Shown: positions 45,585-53,802 of the stretch, in pieces
Layout of the letters: the number at the start of each line of letters is the position of its first letter
How positions within the stretch are numbered: the stretch's first letter is position 1
Position numbers and translations under genes: made by a program
DNA from: Catellatospora paridis
GTDB lineage: Bacteria; Actinomycetota; Actinomycetes; Mycobacteriales; Micromonosporaceae
Length of the DNA stretch: 64,000 nt
Assembly: GCF_009720365.1 (NCBI RefSeq)
Contig: NZ_ML769314.1
Location: 549,264-613,263, forward strand
Reading direction: 5' to 3'
Notes under the pieces: generated by a model
Told to the model about the DNA's origin: nothing
Databases searched by the model: none
Seen by the model: only the letters and a program-made list of their open reading frames with translations

Positions 45585-46868
45585 ATGGAGCAGGTCACAT
45601 CTCGTACGGACACCCGGCCGGCCGCCGCCGCGCCACCGGGCCCCGAGCGGCCCGTCCGGAGCACCCGGCGCTGGCTCGCCGAACGCGACCGGCTGGAGGC
45701 GGCGATCGCCGAGACGGGAGTGGACTTCGACCAGCCCCGCTCCATCTACTGGAACGCCGCCTGCGGCGTGGAGGCCGGGGCCGACTTCGCCACCGTGCGC
45801 GCCCGGGTGCGCCGGTATGCCGACTTCGCGCCCACCTTCGAAGCGGTGGCCCGCCGCCGCGAGGCCCGGGCGGAGGCGGCCGCCGCGGACGGCCACCAGA
45901 TCACCGCGCGGGACAACTACTTCATGGCGGCCGTGCACTGGGGCGCGGCGCAGTGGCCCATCCACACCGACGACGAGGTCAACCGCTTCTACCACCGGCG
46001 CAAGCGGGCCTGCTACGCGCACTACGCCGAGCTGGCCGACCACCGCATCGAGGCGGTCAGCATCCCGTTCGCGGGCGGCTCGCTGCCGGCCTGGTTCCAC
46101 CTGCCGCCCGGTTACCACGGCGGGCGGGTGCCGACCGTGATCGCGGTGCCCGGCATGGACAGCTTCAAGGAGGCCACCGTCGCGCTGCACGGCGACCGGT
46201 TCCTGGCCCGCGGCTTCGCGGTGCTCGCGATCGAAGGGCCGGGGCAGTACGAGGCCGCCATGATGGGCATCCACACCACCGTGCCCGCCTGGGCGCGTAC
46301 CGGCACCGCGTGCGTGGACTGGCTGTCCCAACGCGAGGAGGTCGACGCGCAGCGGATCGTGCTCAGCGGCATCAGCTTCGGCTCGTTCGCCGGGACCATC
46401 GCCGCCGCGCACGAACCCCGGCTGAAGGCCTGTGCGGTGATGAACACCTGCCACCAGCCGGGCTGGTCGGCGGCGTTCGAGCAGGCCTGGCCGACCTACA
46501 AGATGCGCTTCATGTACATGTCGGGGCACACCGACGAGGACGCGTTCGACGACTTCGCCCGGACGCTGACCTGGGAGGGCCACGCCGAGCAGCTGTGCAT
46601 GCCGTACCTGGTGCTGGCCGGCGACCGCGACGAGCTGAGCCCCCTGGAGTGCACCGAGGCGCTGCTGGCGACCGTGGGCGGGCCGAAGCAGCTGGTGGTG
46701 TACCAGGACTCGCGGCACTCCATCGGCGGCGTGCCCGCGGCGAACCTGGGCCCGTTCGCGCCGACGCTGGCCGCGGACTGGCTCGCCGACCGGCTGCGCG
46801 GGGTGCCGCTGACCAGCGAGCGCTGGTACGTCGACCACGGCGGCAAGGTGACGAAGACGCCACTCTGA
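45585..46868 (+). CDS. Alpha/beta hydrolase of the FrsA/DHPON-hydrolase type
   Basis: This 427-residue alpha/beta hydrolase has an N-terminal helical cap (about residues 30-160). The hydrolase core follows: TVIAVPGMDSFKEATVALHG, the nucleophile elbow GISFGSFAG, the acid in LAGDRDELSP and the His in DSRHSIGG. This layout matches 2,6-dihydroxypseudooxynicotine hydrolase-like C-C or ester hydrolases and FrsA-like proteins. ATG 45585 with AAAGGAG is chosen over long upstream frames. It borders the polyketide cluster, so a product-tailoring or thioester/ester role is possible (inference). Confidence 0.82.
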   Translation: MEQVTSRTDTRPAAAAPPGPERPVRSTRRWLAERDRLEAAIAETGVDFDQPRSIYWNAACGVEAGADFATVRARVRRYADFAPTFEAVARRREARAEAAAADGHQITARDNYFMAAVHWGAAQWPIHTDDEVNRFYHRRKRACYAHYAELADHRIEAVSIPFAGGSLPAWFHLPPGYHGGRVPTVIAVPGMDSFKEATVALHGDRFLARGFAVLAIEGPGQYEAAMMGIHTTVPAWARTGTACVDWLSQREEVDAQRIVLSGISFGSFAGTIAAAHEPRLKACAVMNTCHQPGWSAAFEQAWPTYKMRFMYMSGHTDEDAFDDFARTLTWEGHAEQLCMPYLVLAGDRDELSPLECTEALLATVGGPKQLVVYQDSRHSIGGVPAANLGPFAPTLAADWLADRLRGVPLTSERWYVDHGGKVTKTPL

Positions 46869-46895
46869 CATCGCCGCTCAGCGCCCATAGGACGG

Positions 46896-46948
46896 AAAGG
46901 AAGGGCGCCTTCCACATCGCTCCGCGATGTGGAAGGCGCCCTTCCTTT
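46896..46948. terminator. Perfect 25-bp hairpin between convergent genes
   Basis: The arms at 46896-46920 and 46924-46948 pair without mismatch around a 3-nt loop. The right arm ends in CCTTTC. It sits between the hydrolase (+) and the multicopper oxidase (-), 27 nt and 3 nt from their stops. It is an ideal bidirectional intrinsic terminator. Confidence 0.85.
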
Positions 46949-46951
46949 CAC

Positions 46952-48895
46952 TCACGCGACGAGGATGGGGCGCATCATCTCGTTGTCCTCGTGTTCGAGC
47001 ATGTGGCAGTGCCAGACGAAGCGGCCGGGGCGGTCGAAGACGGCCTTGACCCGGGTCACCTCGCCGGAGTGGGTGAGCACGGTGTCCTTGCGGCCGGACT
47101 CCCAGGCCTCCGCGGGGCGGGGCTTGGGAGGGATGCCGAAGGGCTGCCGGCTGACCACCTCGAACTGCACCTGGTGCAGGTGCACCGTGTGCGAGTGGTC
47201 GGTGAAGTTGAGGATCTCCCAGGTCTCGCTGCGGCCCAGCACCGGCTTCTCGGTCGGGGCGTCATGCCAGCGCAGCGGGGTCTGGGTGCGGTCCGGCGCG
47301 ACCGTGCCGAGCGTCGCGACGCGGTGGTTCACGCCGGTCAGCGTCGCCGACGGCAGGTCGTCGAGCAGCACCCGCCAGGCCGCCGCCGAGTCGGGCAGCT
47401 TCGGCGCGGCGGGCAGGGTCAGGTGCTCGGGCGGCACGCTGGTGTCCTGGCCGCGCAGCGGGATGACCAGCAGCTTCATCACCTGGCCGGTGGTGGCGAG
47501 GTTCGCCGGCTGGTAGTCGGTGCCGAGCACCCCGGCGGCGTACGGCACGTCGGGGGCCTCATTGATGACGAACAGTTCGGTGCCCTCGGCCAGCCCGGTG
47601 AGGTCGACGATCACGTCGGCCCGCTCGCCCGGTCCGATCAGCAGCTGCTCCAGCTTCACCGGCTCGCGCAGCCAGCCGCCGTCGGAGCCGATCTGCCAGA
47701 ACGGTGCCACCGCGGCGGCCGGGCGCGGCGCGGTCGCGCTGGCCGCGATCTTCAGGATCAGGGAGCGGGAGTTGCTGCCGTTGAGCAGCCGGAACCGGTA
47801 GCGGCGGGGCTCCACGGTCAGCTGCGGCCAGGTGCGGCCGTTCACCACGATCGTGTCGGCCATGTAGGCCGGGTTCCAGATCGGGGCGATGTCGCTGGCC
47901 GGCACGTACGGTCCGGCGAACGCGTCGTGGAACTGGCTGCGGCTGTCCGGGTAGTACAGCGAGCCGTCGGTGCGGAACGAGCGGTCCTGGATGACCAGCG
48001 GGATCTCGTAGTACCGGGTGTTCTCCGGGTCGTCGGGGCCCGGCGCGGGGCCGGGCAGCGTGCCCGCGGGCAGGTCCTGCTCGCCGCCGCGGATCAGGTA
48101 GAAGCCGACCGGGCCCGCGTACACGTTGAGCCGGGTGAGGCCGAGGGCGTGGTCGTGATACCACAGCGTGCCCGGAGCCTGGTCGTTGTCGTAGCGGAAC
48201 ACGGCCTGGCCGGGCTTCCAGCGCGGGCCGTAGCTCTCCGCCTTCTCCCGCATCGCGGCGAAGTCCGAGCCGGTGGCGGCGAAGCCGCGCGGCAGCGGGG
48301 CGTCGGGCAGGTACCAGGCCGTCGGGTAGCCGTCGGCCTCCTCGGCGGCGTGCGCGCCGTGCACGTGCGTCACGATCGGCACCGGGCCGGTGTAAGGCGC
48401 GGGCGGGCCGGTGAAGTGGGCGGGCATGTCCTGGTGCCCGGCGCCGCCGGCCGGGTTGGCCCAGTGCAGGGTCGGGTCGACCGGCAGCAGGTGCGGCCGG
48501 GCCCGGCCCCTGGCGTCGACCAGGCCGTTGATCCAGGTGACCTCGACCGGGCGGTCGGCCGTGGCCTCGATGGTGCGGGCCGGGTAGCCGAACGTCTTCG
48601 GGTGGGCGGCGGACCCGTATCCCCAGACGGCGGTCTGCGGCATGCCCGGCGGCAGGACCTGCTGGCGGAACTGGCGCACCTCGACGGCGTACCGGTCGGT
48701 CTTGCCGTTGGTGGAGATCGCCGGCATGGAAGCCGGGATCGGCAGCCGGGTCTTGTACTTGTGGATCTTCGAGGCGTCGAGCCTGCCGGCGGCGCCCGCC
48801 GCGGACGCGGGCCGGGCCGCGCCCGCCGGGGAAGGTAGGAAGACTGCCGCGCCGGACAGCAGTCCGGTGCTCAGAAGTTGTCGTCGGGAAGGCAT
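46952..48895 (-). CDS. Tat-exported multicopper oxidase (CotA/bilirubin-oxidase/phenoxazinone-synthase-like)
   Basis: This 647-residue multicopper oxidase couples four one-electron oxidations to reduction of O2 to water. The N-terminal MPSRRQLLSTGLLSGAAVFL is a twin-Arg signal with A-x-A cleavage region, so it is exported folded. Copper sites are HVHGAH (about residue 175), LWYHDHALG (about 245), HTVHLHQVQF (about 570) and the type 1/2/3 motif WHCHMLEHEDNEMM (about 627). The cupredoxin order resembles CotA, bilirubin oxidase and phenoxazinone synthase. ATG 48895 is used. Next to the polyketide genes it could couple or oxidise phenolic product outside the cell (inference); alternatively it is a general laccase. 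Confidence 0.9.
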   Translation of the reverse strand: MPSRRQLLSTGLLSGAAVFLPSPAGAARPASAAGAAGRLDASKIHKYKTRLPIPASMPAISTNGKTDRYAVEVRQFRQQVLPPGMPQTAVWGYGSAAHPKTFGYPARTIEATADRPVEVTWINGLVDARGRARPHLLPVDPTLHWANPAGGAGHQDMPAHFTGPPAPYTGPVPIVTHVHGAHAAEEADGYPTAWYLPDAPLPRGFAATGSDFAAMREKAESYGPRWKPGQAVFRYDNDQAPGTLWYHDHALGLTRLNVYAGPVGFYLIRGGEQDLPAGTLPGPAPGPDDPENTRYYEIPLVIQDRSFRTDGSLYYPDSRSQFHDAFAGPYVPASDIAPIWNPAYMADTIVVNGRTWPQLTVEPRRYRFRLLNGSNSRSLILKIAASATAPRPAAAVAPFWQIGSDGGWLREPVKLEQLLIGPGERADVIVDLTGLAEGTELFVINEAPDVPYAAGVLGTDYQPANLATTGQVMKLLVIPLRGQDTSVPPEHLTLPAAPKLPDSAAAWRVLLDDLPSATLTGVNHRVATLGTVAPDRTQTPLRWHDAPTEKPVLGRSETWEILNFTDHSHTVHLHQVQFEVVSRQPFGIPPKPRPAEAWESGRKDTVLTHSGEVTRVKAVFDRPGRFVWHCHMLEHEDNEMMRPILVA

Positions 48896-48952
48896 CGCTG
48901 CACCCTTCGGTCGCCGATGTCGGAGGACCTGGCGAGCGGCGCAGAGGCCCGG

Positions 48953-48969
48953 TTGGACGATTTGTCCAA
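48953..48969. promoter_or_regulatory. TTGGAC-N5-GTCCAA palindrome upstream of the oxidase
   Basis: A perfect 6-bp dyad (TTGGAC / GTCCAA, 5-nt spacer) lies 58 nt upstream of the oxidase start. It is a candidate repressor operator for a copper- or product-responsive regulator. The regulator is not identified. Confidence 0.3.
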
Positions 48970-49044
48970 AATGCCAGGAACTCCGCCAACCTAACCGCCG
49001 ACCACCACCTGGGCAAACAGGCGCACCGGCCGTCCCGCACACAC

Positions 49045-49111
49045 GAAGATCGCCGTCTGGTGCCGGAACCTCTGGTGTGACCTCGGGTTCTGGCGCCAAA
49101 CGGCGATCTTC
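49045..49111. terminator. GATCGCCG inverted repeat at the KS-beta 3' end
   Basis: Arms 49045-49070 and 49086-49111 pair at 23 of 26 positions around a 15-nt loop. The repeat lies 7 nt after the KS-beta stop (minus strand) and upstream of the oxidase. It probably ends the SARP-KS transcript before the oxidase gene. It is in the same style as the repeats at 14538, 33967 and 62490. Confidence 0.55.
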
Positions 49112-49117
49112 TACCGG

Positions 49118-50359
49118 CTACGGGGCGGTGACCACGACGGCGGCGTTGAAGCCGCCGATCCCTCGCGCCAGCACCAGCGCGCGGCGCAGCGGCGCGGGGC
49201 GGGCGGCATCGCGCACCAGGTCCAGCTCGCCGCAGCCGTCGGCGAGCGGGCCGACGTTGACGGTCGGCGGGATGACCTGGTCGCGCAGGGACAGCAGGGC
49301 GGTGGCGACGTCGAGCCCGCCGGCCCCGGCCGCGAGCCGCCCGGTCATCGTCTTGGGCGCGGTGACGGGCACCCGGCCCGCGCCGAACACCCCGGTCAGC
49401 GCCCTGGCCTCGGCGAGGTCCAGTTCGGGCACACCCGCGGCGTCGGCGAACACCACGTCGATCTCCGCCGCCGGGCAGCCGGCGTCGGCCAGGGCCAGCT
49501 CGATCGCGCGGCGCAGGCCCGGCGGGCGGTCGCGGTCCGGGGCCGGGTCGAAGGTGGCGGCGTAGCCGCTGATCTCGCCGTACACCCGGGGCGCGGCCCG
49601 GCGCAGGGCGGCCTCGCGCTGCTCGACGACGAGGATCGCCCCGCCCTCGCCCGGCACGAACCCGTTCGCGTCCCGGTCGAACGGCAGGTATGCGCGCGCC
49701 GGGTCGTCGGACTCGCTGATCCGTCCGGTCGCGAGCTGGCCGATCCAGCCCCACGGGCACAGCGAGCCGTCGACGCCGCCGGTGATCGCCAGCGCGGTGC
49801 CCGCGCGCAGGTGGCGGCGCGCCTGGCCGATCGCGTCGAGCCCGCCGGCCTGGTCCGTGACCAGCACCCCACTGGGGCCGCGCATGCCGTGCCGGATGGA
49901 GATCTGCCCCGTGTTGACCGCGTAGAACCAGGCGAACGACTGGTACGCGCTGACGTGGTCGCCGCCCTTGGACCACAGCTTCTCCAGCTCCTTCTGCCCG
50001 AACTCGAACCCCCCGGCCGAGCTGGCGGTCACCACGCCCATGTCGTAGTCGCCCAGCGCCGCCGGGTCGACGGCCGCGTCCGCGAGGGCCTGCGCCGCCG
50101 CGGTCAGCGAGAACCGGGTCACGTGGTCGGTCTGGGCCAGCAGCCGGTCAGGCAGGTGGGCGGCGGGGTCGAAGTCACGGATCTCGCCGGCCAGCCGCGA
50201 CGGATACTGTGCCGGGTCGAAGCGGGCGATGCGGCCGATGCCGCTGCGCCCGTCCAGCGTGGCCTTCCAGTACGTCTCGGCGTCCAGCCCGGTCGCGGCG
50301 ACCACGCCCAGGCCGGTGACCACGGGCGCATCGGCCTTCTGCCCACCGCGCTCGCTCAT
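49118..50359 (-). CDS. Type II PKS ketosynthase beta / chain length factor
   Basis: KS-beta (CLF) pairs with KS-alpha to set polyketide chain length. The 413-residue thiolase-fold protein has Gln170 in [12 protein letters not shown] where KS-alpha has the nucleophilic Cys. That is the standard CLF substitution, giving malonyl-ACP decarboxylation. Other conserved blocks are [40 protein letters not shown] and the late [17 protein letters not shown]. Its ATG overlaps the KS-alpha stop by ATGA, ensuring equal translation. Its start, ATGAGCGAGCGC, resembles the window's junction repeat. Chain length cannot be predicted confidently without alignment of the gate residues. Confidence 0.95.
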   Translation of the reverse strand: MSERGGQKADAPVVTGLGVVAATGLDAETYWKATLDGRSGIGRIARFDPAQYPSRLAGEIRDFDPAAHLPDRLLAQTDHVTRFSLTAAAQALADAAVDPAALGDYDMGVVTASSAGGFEFGQKELEKLWSKGGDHVSAYQSFAWFYAVNTGQISIRHGMRGPSGVLVTDQAGGLDAIGQARRHLRAGTALAITGGVDGSLCPWGWIGQLATGRISESDDPARAYLPFDRDANGFVPGEGGAILVVEQREAALRRAAPRVYGEISGYAATFDPAPDRDRPPGLRRAIELALADAGCPAAEIDVVFADAAGVPELDLAEARALTGVFGAGRVPVTAPKTMTGRLAAGAGGLDVATALLSLRDQVIPPTVNVGPLADGCGELDLVRDAARPAPLRRALVLARGIGGFNAAVVVTAP

Positions 50360-51624
50360 CGGGCGTCTCCTTCCGGGCGGGCCAGCAGCATCGCGCTCTG
50401 GAAGCCGCCGAACCCGCTGCCTACCGACAGCACCGCGTCCAGCCGCCGGTCACGGGCTTCCAGCGGCACGTAGTCCAGGTCGCATTCGGGATCGGGCTCG
50501 TGCAGGTTGGCCGTGGGCGGCACCACGCCGTTCGTGATGGCCAGCGCGCAGGCGGCCACCTCGATCGCGCCGATCGCGCCGAGCGAGTGCCCGACCATCG
50601 ACTTGATCGAGCTCATCGGGGTGGCGTACGCGTGCTCGCGCAGCGCCAGCTTCACCGCGGCCGTCTCGTGGCGGTCGTTCTGCTTGGTGCCCGAGCCGTG
50701 CGCGTTGACGTAGCCGATCGCGGTCGGGTCCATCCGAGCCGTGTCCAGGGCGTTGCGGATCGCCTCGGCCATCTCCCGGCCGTCGGGGCGCAGCCCGGTC
50801 ATGTGGAAGGCGTTGCAGCGCGAGGCGAAGCCGACGATCTCGGCGTACACCGGCGCGCCGCGGCGGCGGGCCCGTTCCAGGTCCTCCAGCACGAACATGG
50901 CCGAGCCCTCGCCGAGCACGAAACCGTTGCGGCTGTTGTCGAAGGGCCGGGACGCGTGCGCGGGATCGTCGTTGCGCGGCGTGGTCGCCTTGATGGCGTC
51001 GAAGCAGGCCACCGTGATCGGGGAGATGGGCGCGTCGCTGGCCCCGCCGACCACCACGTCGGCGCTGCCCTCACGGATCAGCTCGGCCGCGTACGCCACG
51101 GCGTCCAACCCGGACGTGCAGCCGGTGGAGACCACCGCGGCCGGGCCCTCCGCGCCGATGGACCAGGCCACCTCGGCCGCGAACGAGCCGGGCACGTAGT
51201 AGTCGTACAGGTGCGGCGAGGTGCGGGCGTTGTCGACCAGCCAGCGCCGGCCGTGCTCGGAGGCGATGACGTACTCGCGCTCCAGGCTCATGGTCGCGCC
51301 GACCGCGCTGCCCACCACCGTGCCGACCCGGTACGGGTCCAGCTCGGCGAGTTCCAGGCCGGCGTCGGAGACGGCCTCGGCGGCGGCGACGACGGCGAAC
51401 TGGGCCGCGCGGTCCATCCGGATCGTCTGGGCGGGAGTGAGGCCGTGCGCGGCAGGGTCGAAGTCGCACTCGGCGGCGACCTGGGAGCGGAACGGCGAGG
51501 GGTCGAAGAAGCTGATGGTGCGGGTCGCGGTGCGTCCTGAGGTCAGCAGCTCCCAGAACGCCTTGGCGCCGATACCGCCCGGCGCCACCACGCCCAATCC
51601 GGTGATCACGACACGTCGATGCAT
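50356..51624 (-). CDS. Type II PKS ketosynthase alpha
   Basis: KS-alpha is the minimal-PKS condensing enzyme, 422 residues. It opens [18 protein letters not shown]. The active-site Cys169 is in [13 protein letters not shown], with His in [15 protein letters not shown] and Lys/His in [18 protein letters not shown]. It extends an ACP-bound chain with malonyl-ACP. ATG 51624 with GGAGG upstream is chosen; the longer upstream open frame overlaps the SARP gene and is a shadow. The KS pair is transcribed leftward, away from the ACP and the tailoring genes. KS-alpha, KS-beta and ACP usually form one contiguous operon. Confidence 0.97.
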   Translation of the reverse strand: MHRRVVITGLGVVAPGGIGAKAFWELLTSGRTATRTISFFDPSPFRSQVAAECDFDPAAHGLTPAQTIRMDRAAQFAVVAAAEAVSDAGLELAELDPYRVGTVVGSAVGATMSLEREYVIASEHGRRWLVDNARTSPHLYDYYVPGSFAAEVAWSIGAEGPAAVVSTGCTSGLDAVAYAAELIREGSADVVVGGASDAPISPITVACFDAIKATTPRNDDPAHASRPFDNSRNGFVLGEGSAMFVLEDLERARRRGAPVYAEIVGFASRCNAFHMTGLRPDGREMAEAIRNALDTARMDPTAIGYVNAHGSGTKQNDRHETAAVKLALREHAYATPMSSIKSMVGHSLGAIGAIEVAACALAITNGVVPPTANLHEPDPECDLDYVPLEARDRRLDAVLSVGSGFGGFQSAMLLARPEGDAR

Positions 51625-51704
51625 GGACGCCTCCTGCGGGGTCGGTGGACCTTCGTCGAGCGTCCCCCGCGCCGACTTGAGCCCTGCTTGAGAAATCGGC
51701 CGGA

Positions 51705-52568
51705 TCAGTGCAGGCCGCGGCCGGCGGCGACCAGCTCGGCCCTGGCGGGGCCGGACTCCCACGTCCAGGCCGTGTCCAGGGCGGATGCCGTGTCCAGCAC
51801 CGGGTCGGCGGTGAGGATGGCGTGCTGCACGCGCTGGATGCGCCGGGAGGGCTCGAGGCCGAGTTCGCCGATGAGCACCTCGCGCAGGCGGCGGAAGGCG
51901 TCCAGGGCGTCGGTGCGCCGGCCGGCGCGGTACAGCGCGATCATGAACTGGGCCTGCAGGTCCTCGTGCAGCGGATGACGGGCGGCCAGGCAGCCCAGCT
52001 CGCCCAGGATCTCGCGGTGGCGGCCCAGCTCCAGATCGGCGTCGATGCGCTGCTTCCAGGTGGCCAGCCGCGCCTCCTCCAGGCGCTGCGCCTCGACCCG
52101 CAGCACGGGTCCGAGCCGGACGTCGACCAGGGCCGTGCCACGCCACACGGCCAGGGCCGCGCCGAGCAGCCGGGACGCGTGTGCGTGGTCGCCGCAGAGC
52201 TGGGCCAGCCGGCCCTGGTCGGCGAGGCGCTCGTAGTCGTGCAGGTCCAGGGCCGCGCCGTCCAGGTGCAGCTGGTAGCCGTCGGCGTGGGTGACCAGCA
52301 GCTCGCGGGCCACCCGGGCCGGGTCCATGGCGCAGGTGCGGGCCAGCATCCGCCGGATCTGCAGGATGTAGGTCTGCAGCGTGGTCAGCGCGCTCGCGGG
52401 CGGCTCGTCGTCCCACAGCTCGGTGGTGAGCAGGTCGATCGGCACCACCCGGTCGGCGTGGACCAGCAGCAGCGCCAGCACCTTGCGCGGCTTGGGCGCG
52501 GTCAGGTCACCCGACACCCCGCCGCAGCGTAGGTCCAGCGGGCCGAGAACTCGACATTGCATGTCCAC
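51705..52568 (-). CDS. SARP family pathway-specific activator
   Basis: This is a SARP (AfsR/DnrI/RedD) regulator of 287 residues. The N-terminal winged helix has [41 protein letters not shown] and [13 protein letters not shown]. The bacterial transcriptional activation domain follows ([12 protein letters not shown] to [23 protein letters not shown]). It lacks AfsR-type ATPase and TPR domains, as is normal for pathway-specific SARPs. GTG 52568 or ATG 52562 is the start. It is divergent from the aromatase/cyclase gene and 80 nt upstream of KS-alpha on the same strand, well placed to switch on both arms. Confidence 0.93.
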   Translation of the reverse strand: MDMQCRVLGPLDLRCGGVSGDLTAPKPRKVLALLLVHADRVVPIDLLTTELWDDEPPASALTTLQTYILQIRRMLARTCAMDPARVARELLVTHADGYQLHLDGAALDLHDYERLADQGRLAQLCGDHAHASRLLGAALAVWRGTALVDVRLGPVLRVEAQRLEEARLATWKQRIDADLELGRHREILGELGCLAARHPLHEDLQAQFMIALYRAGRRTDALDAFRRLREVLIGELGLEPSRRIQRVQHAILTADPVLDTASALDTAWTWESGPARAELVAAGRGLH

Positions 52569-52869
52569 CCCCGAATGGCTCGTCGCGCTCGCAATGTGCG
52601 AAAGCCGCCTCCACCACTATTAGTGCTCGCGAGGGGCGATCTGTCCCATTCGCCGGAACTGGTGACGATCTTTCTAATCCGGTCGGCGGCCTGCCCGTGA
52701 TCGGGTGCCGGCGACCCGCGGTGATCGCGGCGTGGTGGCTTGACCTGGGCATTCAAGCCGATTTCCACCGGTCCTCAAGTGGCCGGCTGCGACGGTTCAT
52801 GGCAGACCGGTTCGCCGCGGATGACCGCGTGCGGCCGAAATCCCCATCCCGGCCCGTAGAGGAGCGCCG
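52569..52869. promoter_or_regulatory. Divergent regulatory region of the polyketide cluster
   Basis: The 301-bp gap between SARP (-) and aromatase/cyclase (+) contains a short CACTA-T-TAGTG palindrome near 52612-52623, a relatively AT-rich SARP side, and the heptamer array at 52752-52802. Confidence 0.5.
52752..52802 (+). promoter_or_regulatory. Candidate SARP operator: five heptamers at 11-bp spacing
   Basis: Heptamers start at 52752, 52763, 52774, 52785 and 52796: TTCAAGC, TTCCACC, CTCAAGT, GGCTGCG and TTCATGG, each separated by 4 nt. Four of five share a TTC-type core. SARP proteins bind direct heptamer repeats with this exact helical period near -35. The array lies 68 nt upstream of the aromatase ATG. 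Confidence 0.45.
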
Positions 52870-53802
52870 ATGTCCAAGAACAAGGTGTACACCGAGACCC
52901 AGCGCGCGGAGATCGCCGCGCCGGCCGCGGTCGCCTTCGAGATCATCAACGACCTGCGGCACTGGCCGCAGTTCTTCCCGGACGGCGTGCACGCCGAGCC
53001 GGACGCCGACGGCGCGAACGTGCGCTGGTGGGCGCTGGACGGCGACGCCGTACGCCAGTGGAGCACCACCCGCACGGTCGACAAGGCCGGTCTGCGGGTC
53101 GTCACGGAACAGGCCGCCTGCGCCGCGCCCCTGGTGTCGGTGCGTACGGAGTGGACGTTCGCGCCGCAGGGCGGGCAGGCCTGCGAGGCCGAGCTGACGG
53201 TGACGGTGACCGCCGCGCCGGGTGAGCAGGGCGCGGACGCCGCCGCCGCGCAACTCGAGGGCGCCGAGGAGATCGTCGCCCGGGTCAAGGGCCTGGCCGA
53301 GCGCTGGGACGAGCTGGAGCAGCTGGTCATCTCCTTCGAGGACCCGCTGTTCATCGCCGGGCAGCCGCAGCAGGTCTACGAGTTCCTGTACGCGGCCGAC
53401 AAGTGGCCCGAGCGGGTCCCGCACGTCACCGCGCTGTCGATGACCGAGGACCAGCCCGGCGTGCAGTTCTTCGACATGGACACGGTCACCCCGGAGGGCC
53501 GCGCGCACACCACCCGCTCGGTTCGCGTCTGCCTGCCCCACAAAATCATCTACAAGCAGATCGGCCTGCCGAAGCTGCTCGACGCGCACACCGGGCACTG
53601 GCACTTCGTGGAGACGCCCGAGGGCGTCACCGTGCACGCCCGGCACACGGCCACCATCAAGCCGTCGGCGCTGAACCTGCTCGGCGAGGACACCACGGTC
53701 GCCGACGCGCGGCGCTACCTGCGCCGGGTGCTCAGCACCAACTCGCTGCAGACGCTGCGCCACGCGCAGGCGTACGCCGAGGAGCCGGCCCGTGCCCAGT
53801 AG
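52870..53802 (+). CDS. Di-domain polyketide aromatase/cyclase (START-like)
   Basis: This 310-residue di-domain aromatase/cyclase directs first-ring cyclisation and aromatisation. Two START/Bet v1-like halves are visible: residues 1-140 (VYTETQRAEIAAPAAVAFEIIND to EAELTVTVTA) and 150-310 (DELEQLVISFEDPLFIAGQPQQVYEFLYAA to the LRHAQAYAEE end). W-P-x-F-F-P near residue 35 and W-P-E-R-V-P near 180 are repeated hallmarks. The ActVII/StfQ-like di-domain form often acts on chains reduced at C9. No ketoreductase is visible here, so this is notable. ATG 52870 follows GAGGAGCG-type SD. Confidence 0.93.
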   Translation: MSKNKVYTETQRAEIAAPAAVAFEIINDLRHWPQFFPDGVHAEPDADGANVRWWALDGDAVRQWSTTRTVDKAGLRVVTEQAACAAPLVSVRTEWTFAPQGGQACEAELTVTVTAAPGEQGADAAAAQLEGAEEIVARVKGLAERWDELEQLVISFEDPLFIAGQPQQVYEFLYAADKWPERVPHVTALSMTEDQPGVQFFDMDTVTPEGRAHTTRSVRVCLPHKIIYKQIGLPKLLDAHTGHWHFVETPEGVTVHARHTATIKPSALNLLGEDTTVADARRYLRRVLSTNSLQTLRHAQAYAEEPARAQ

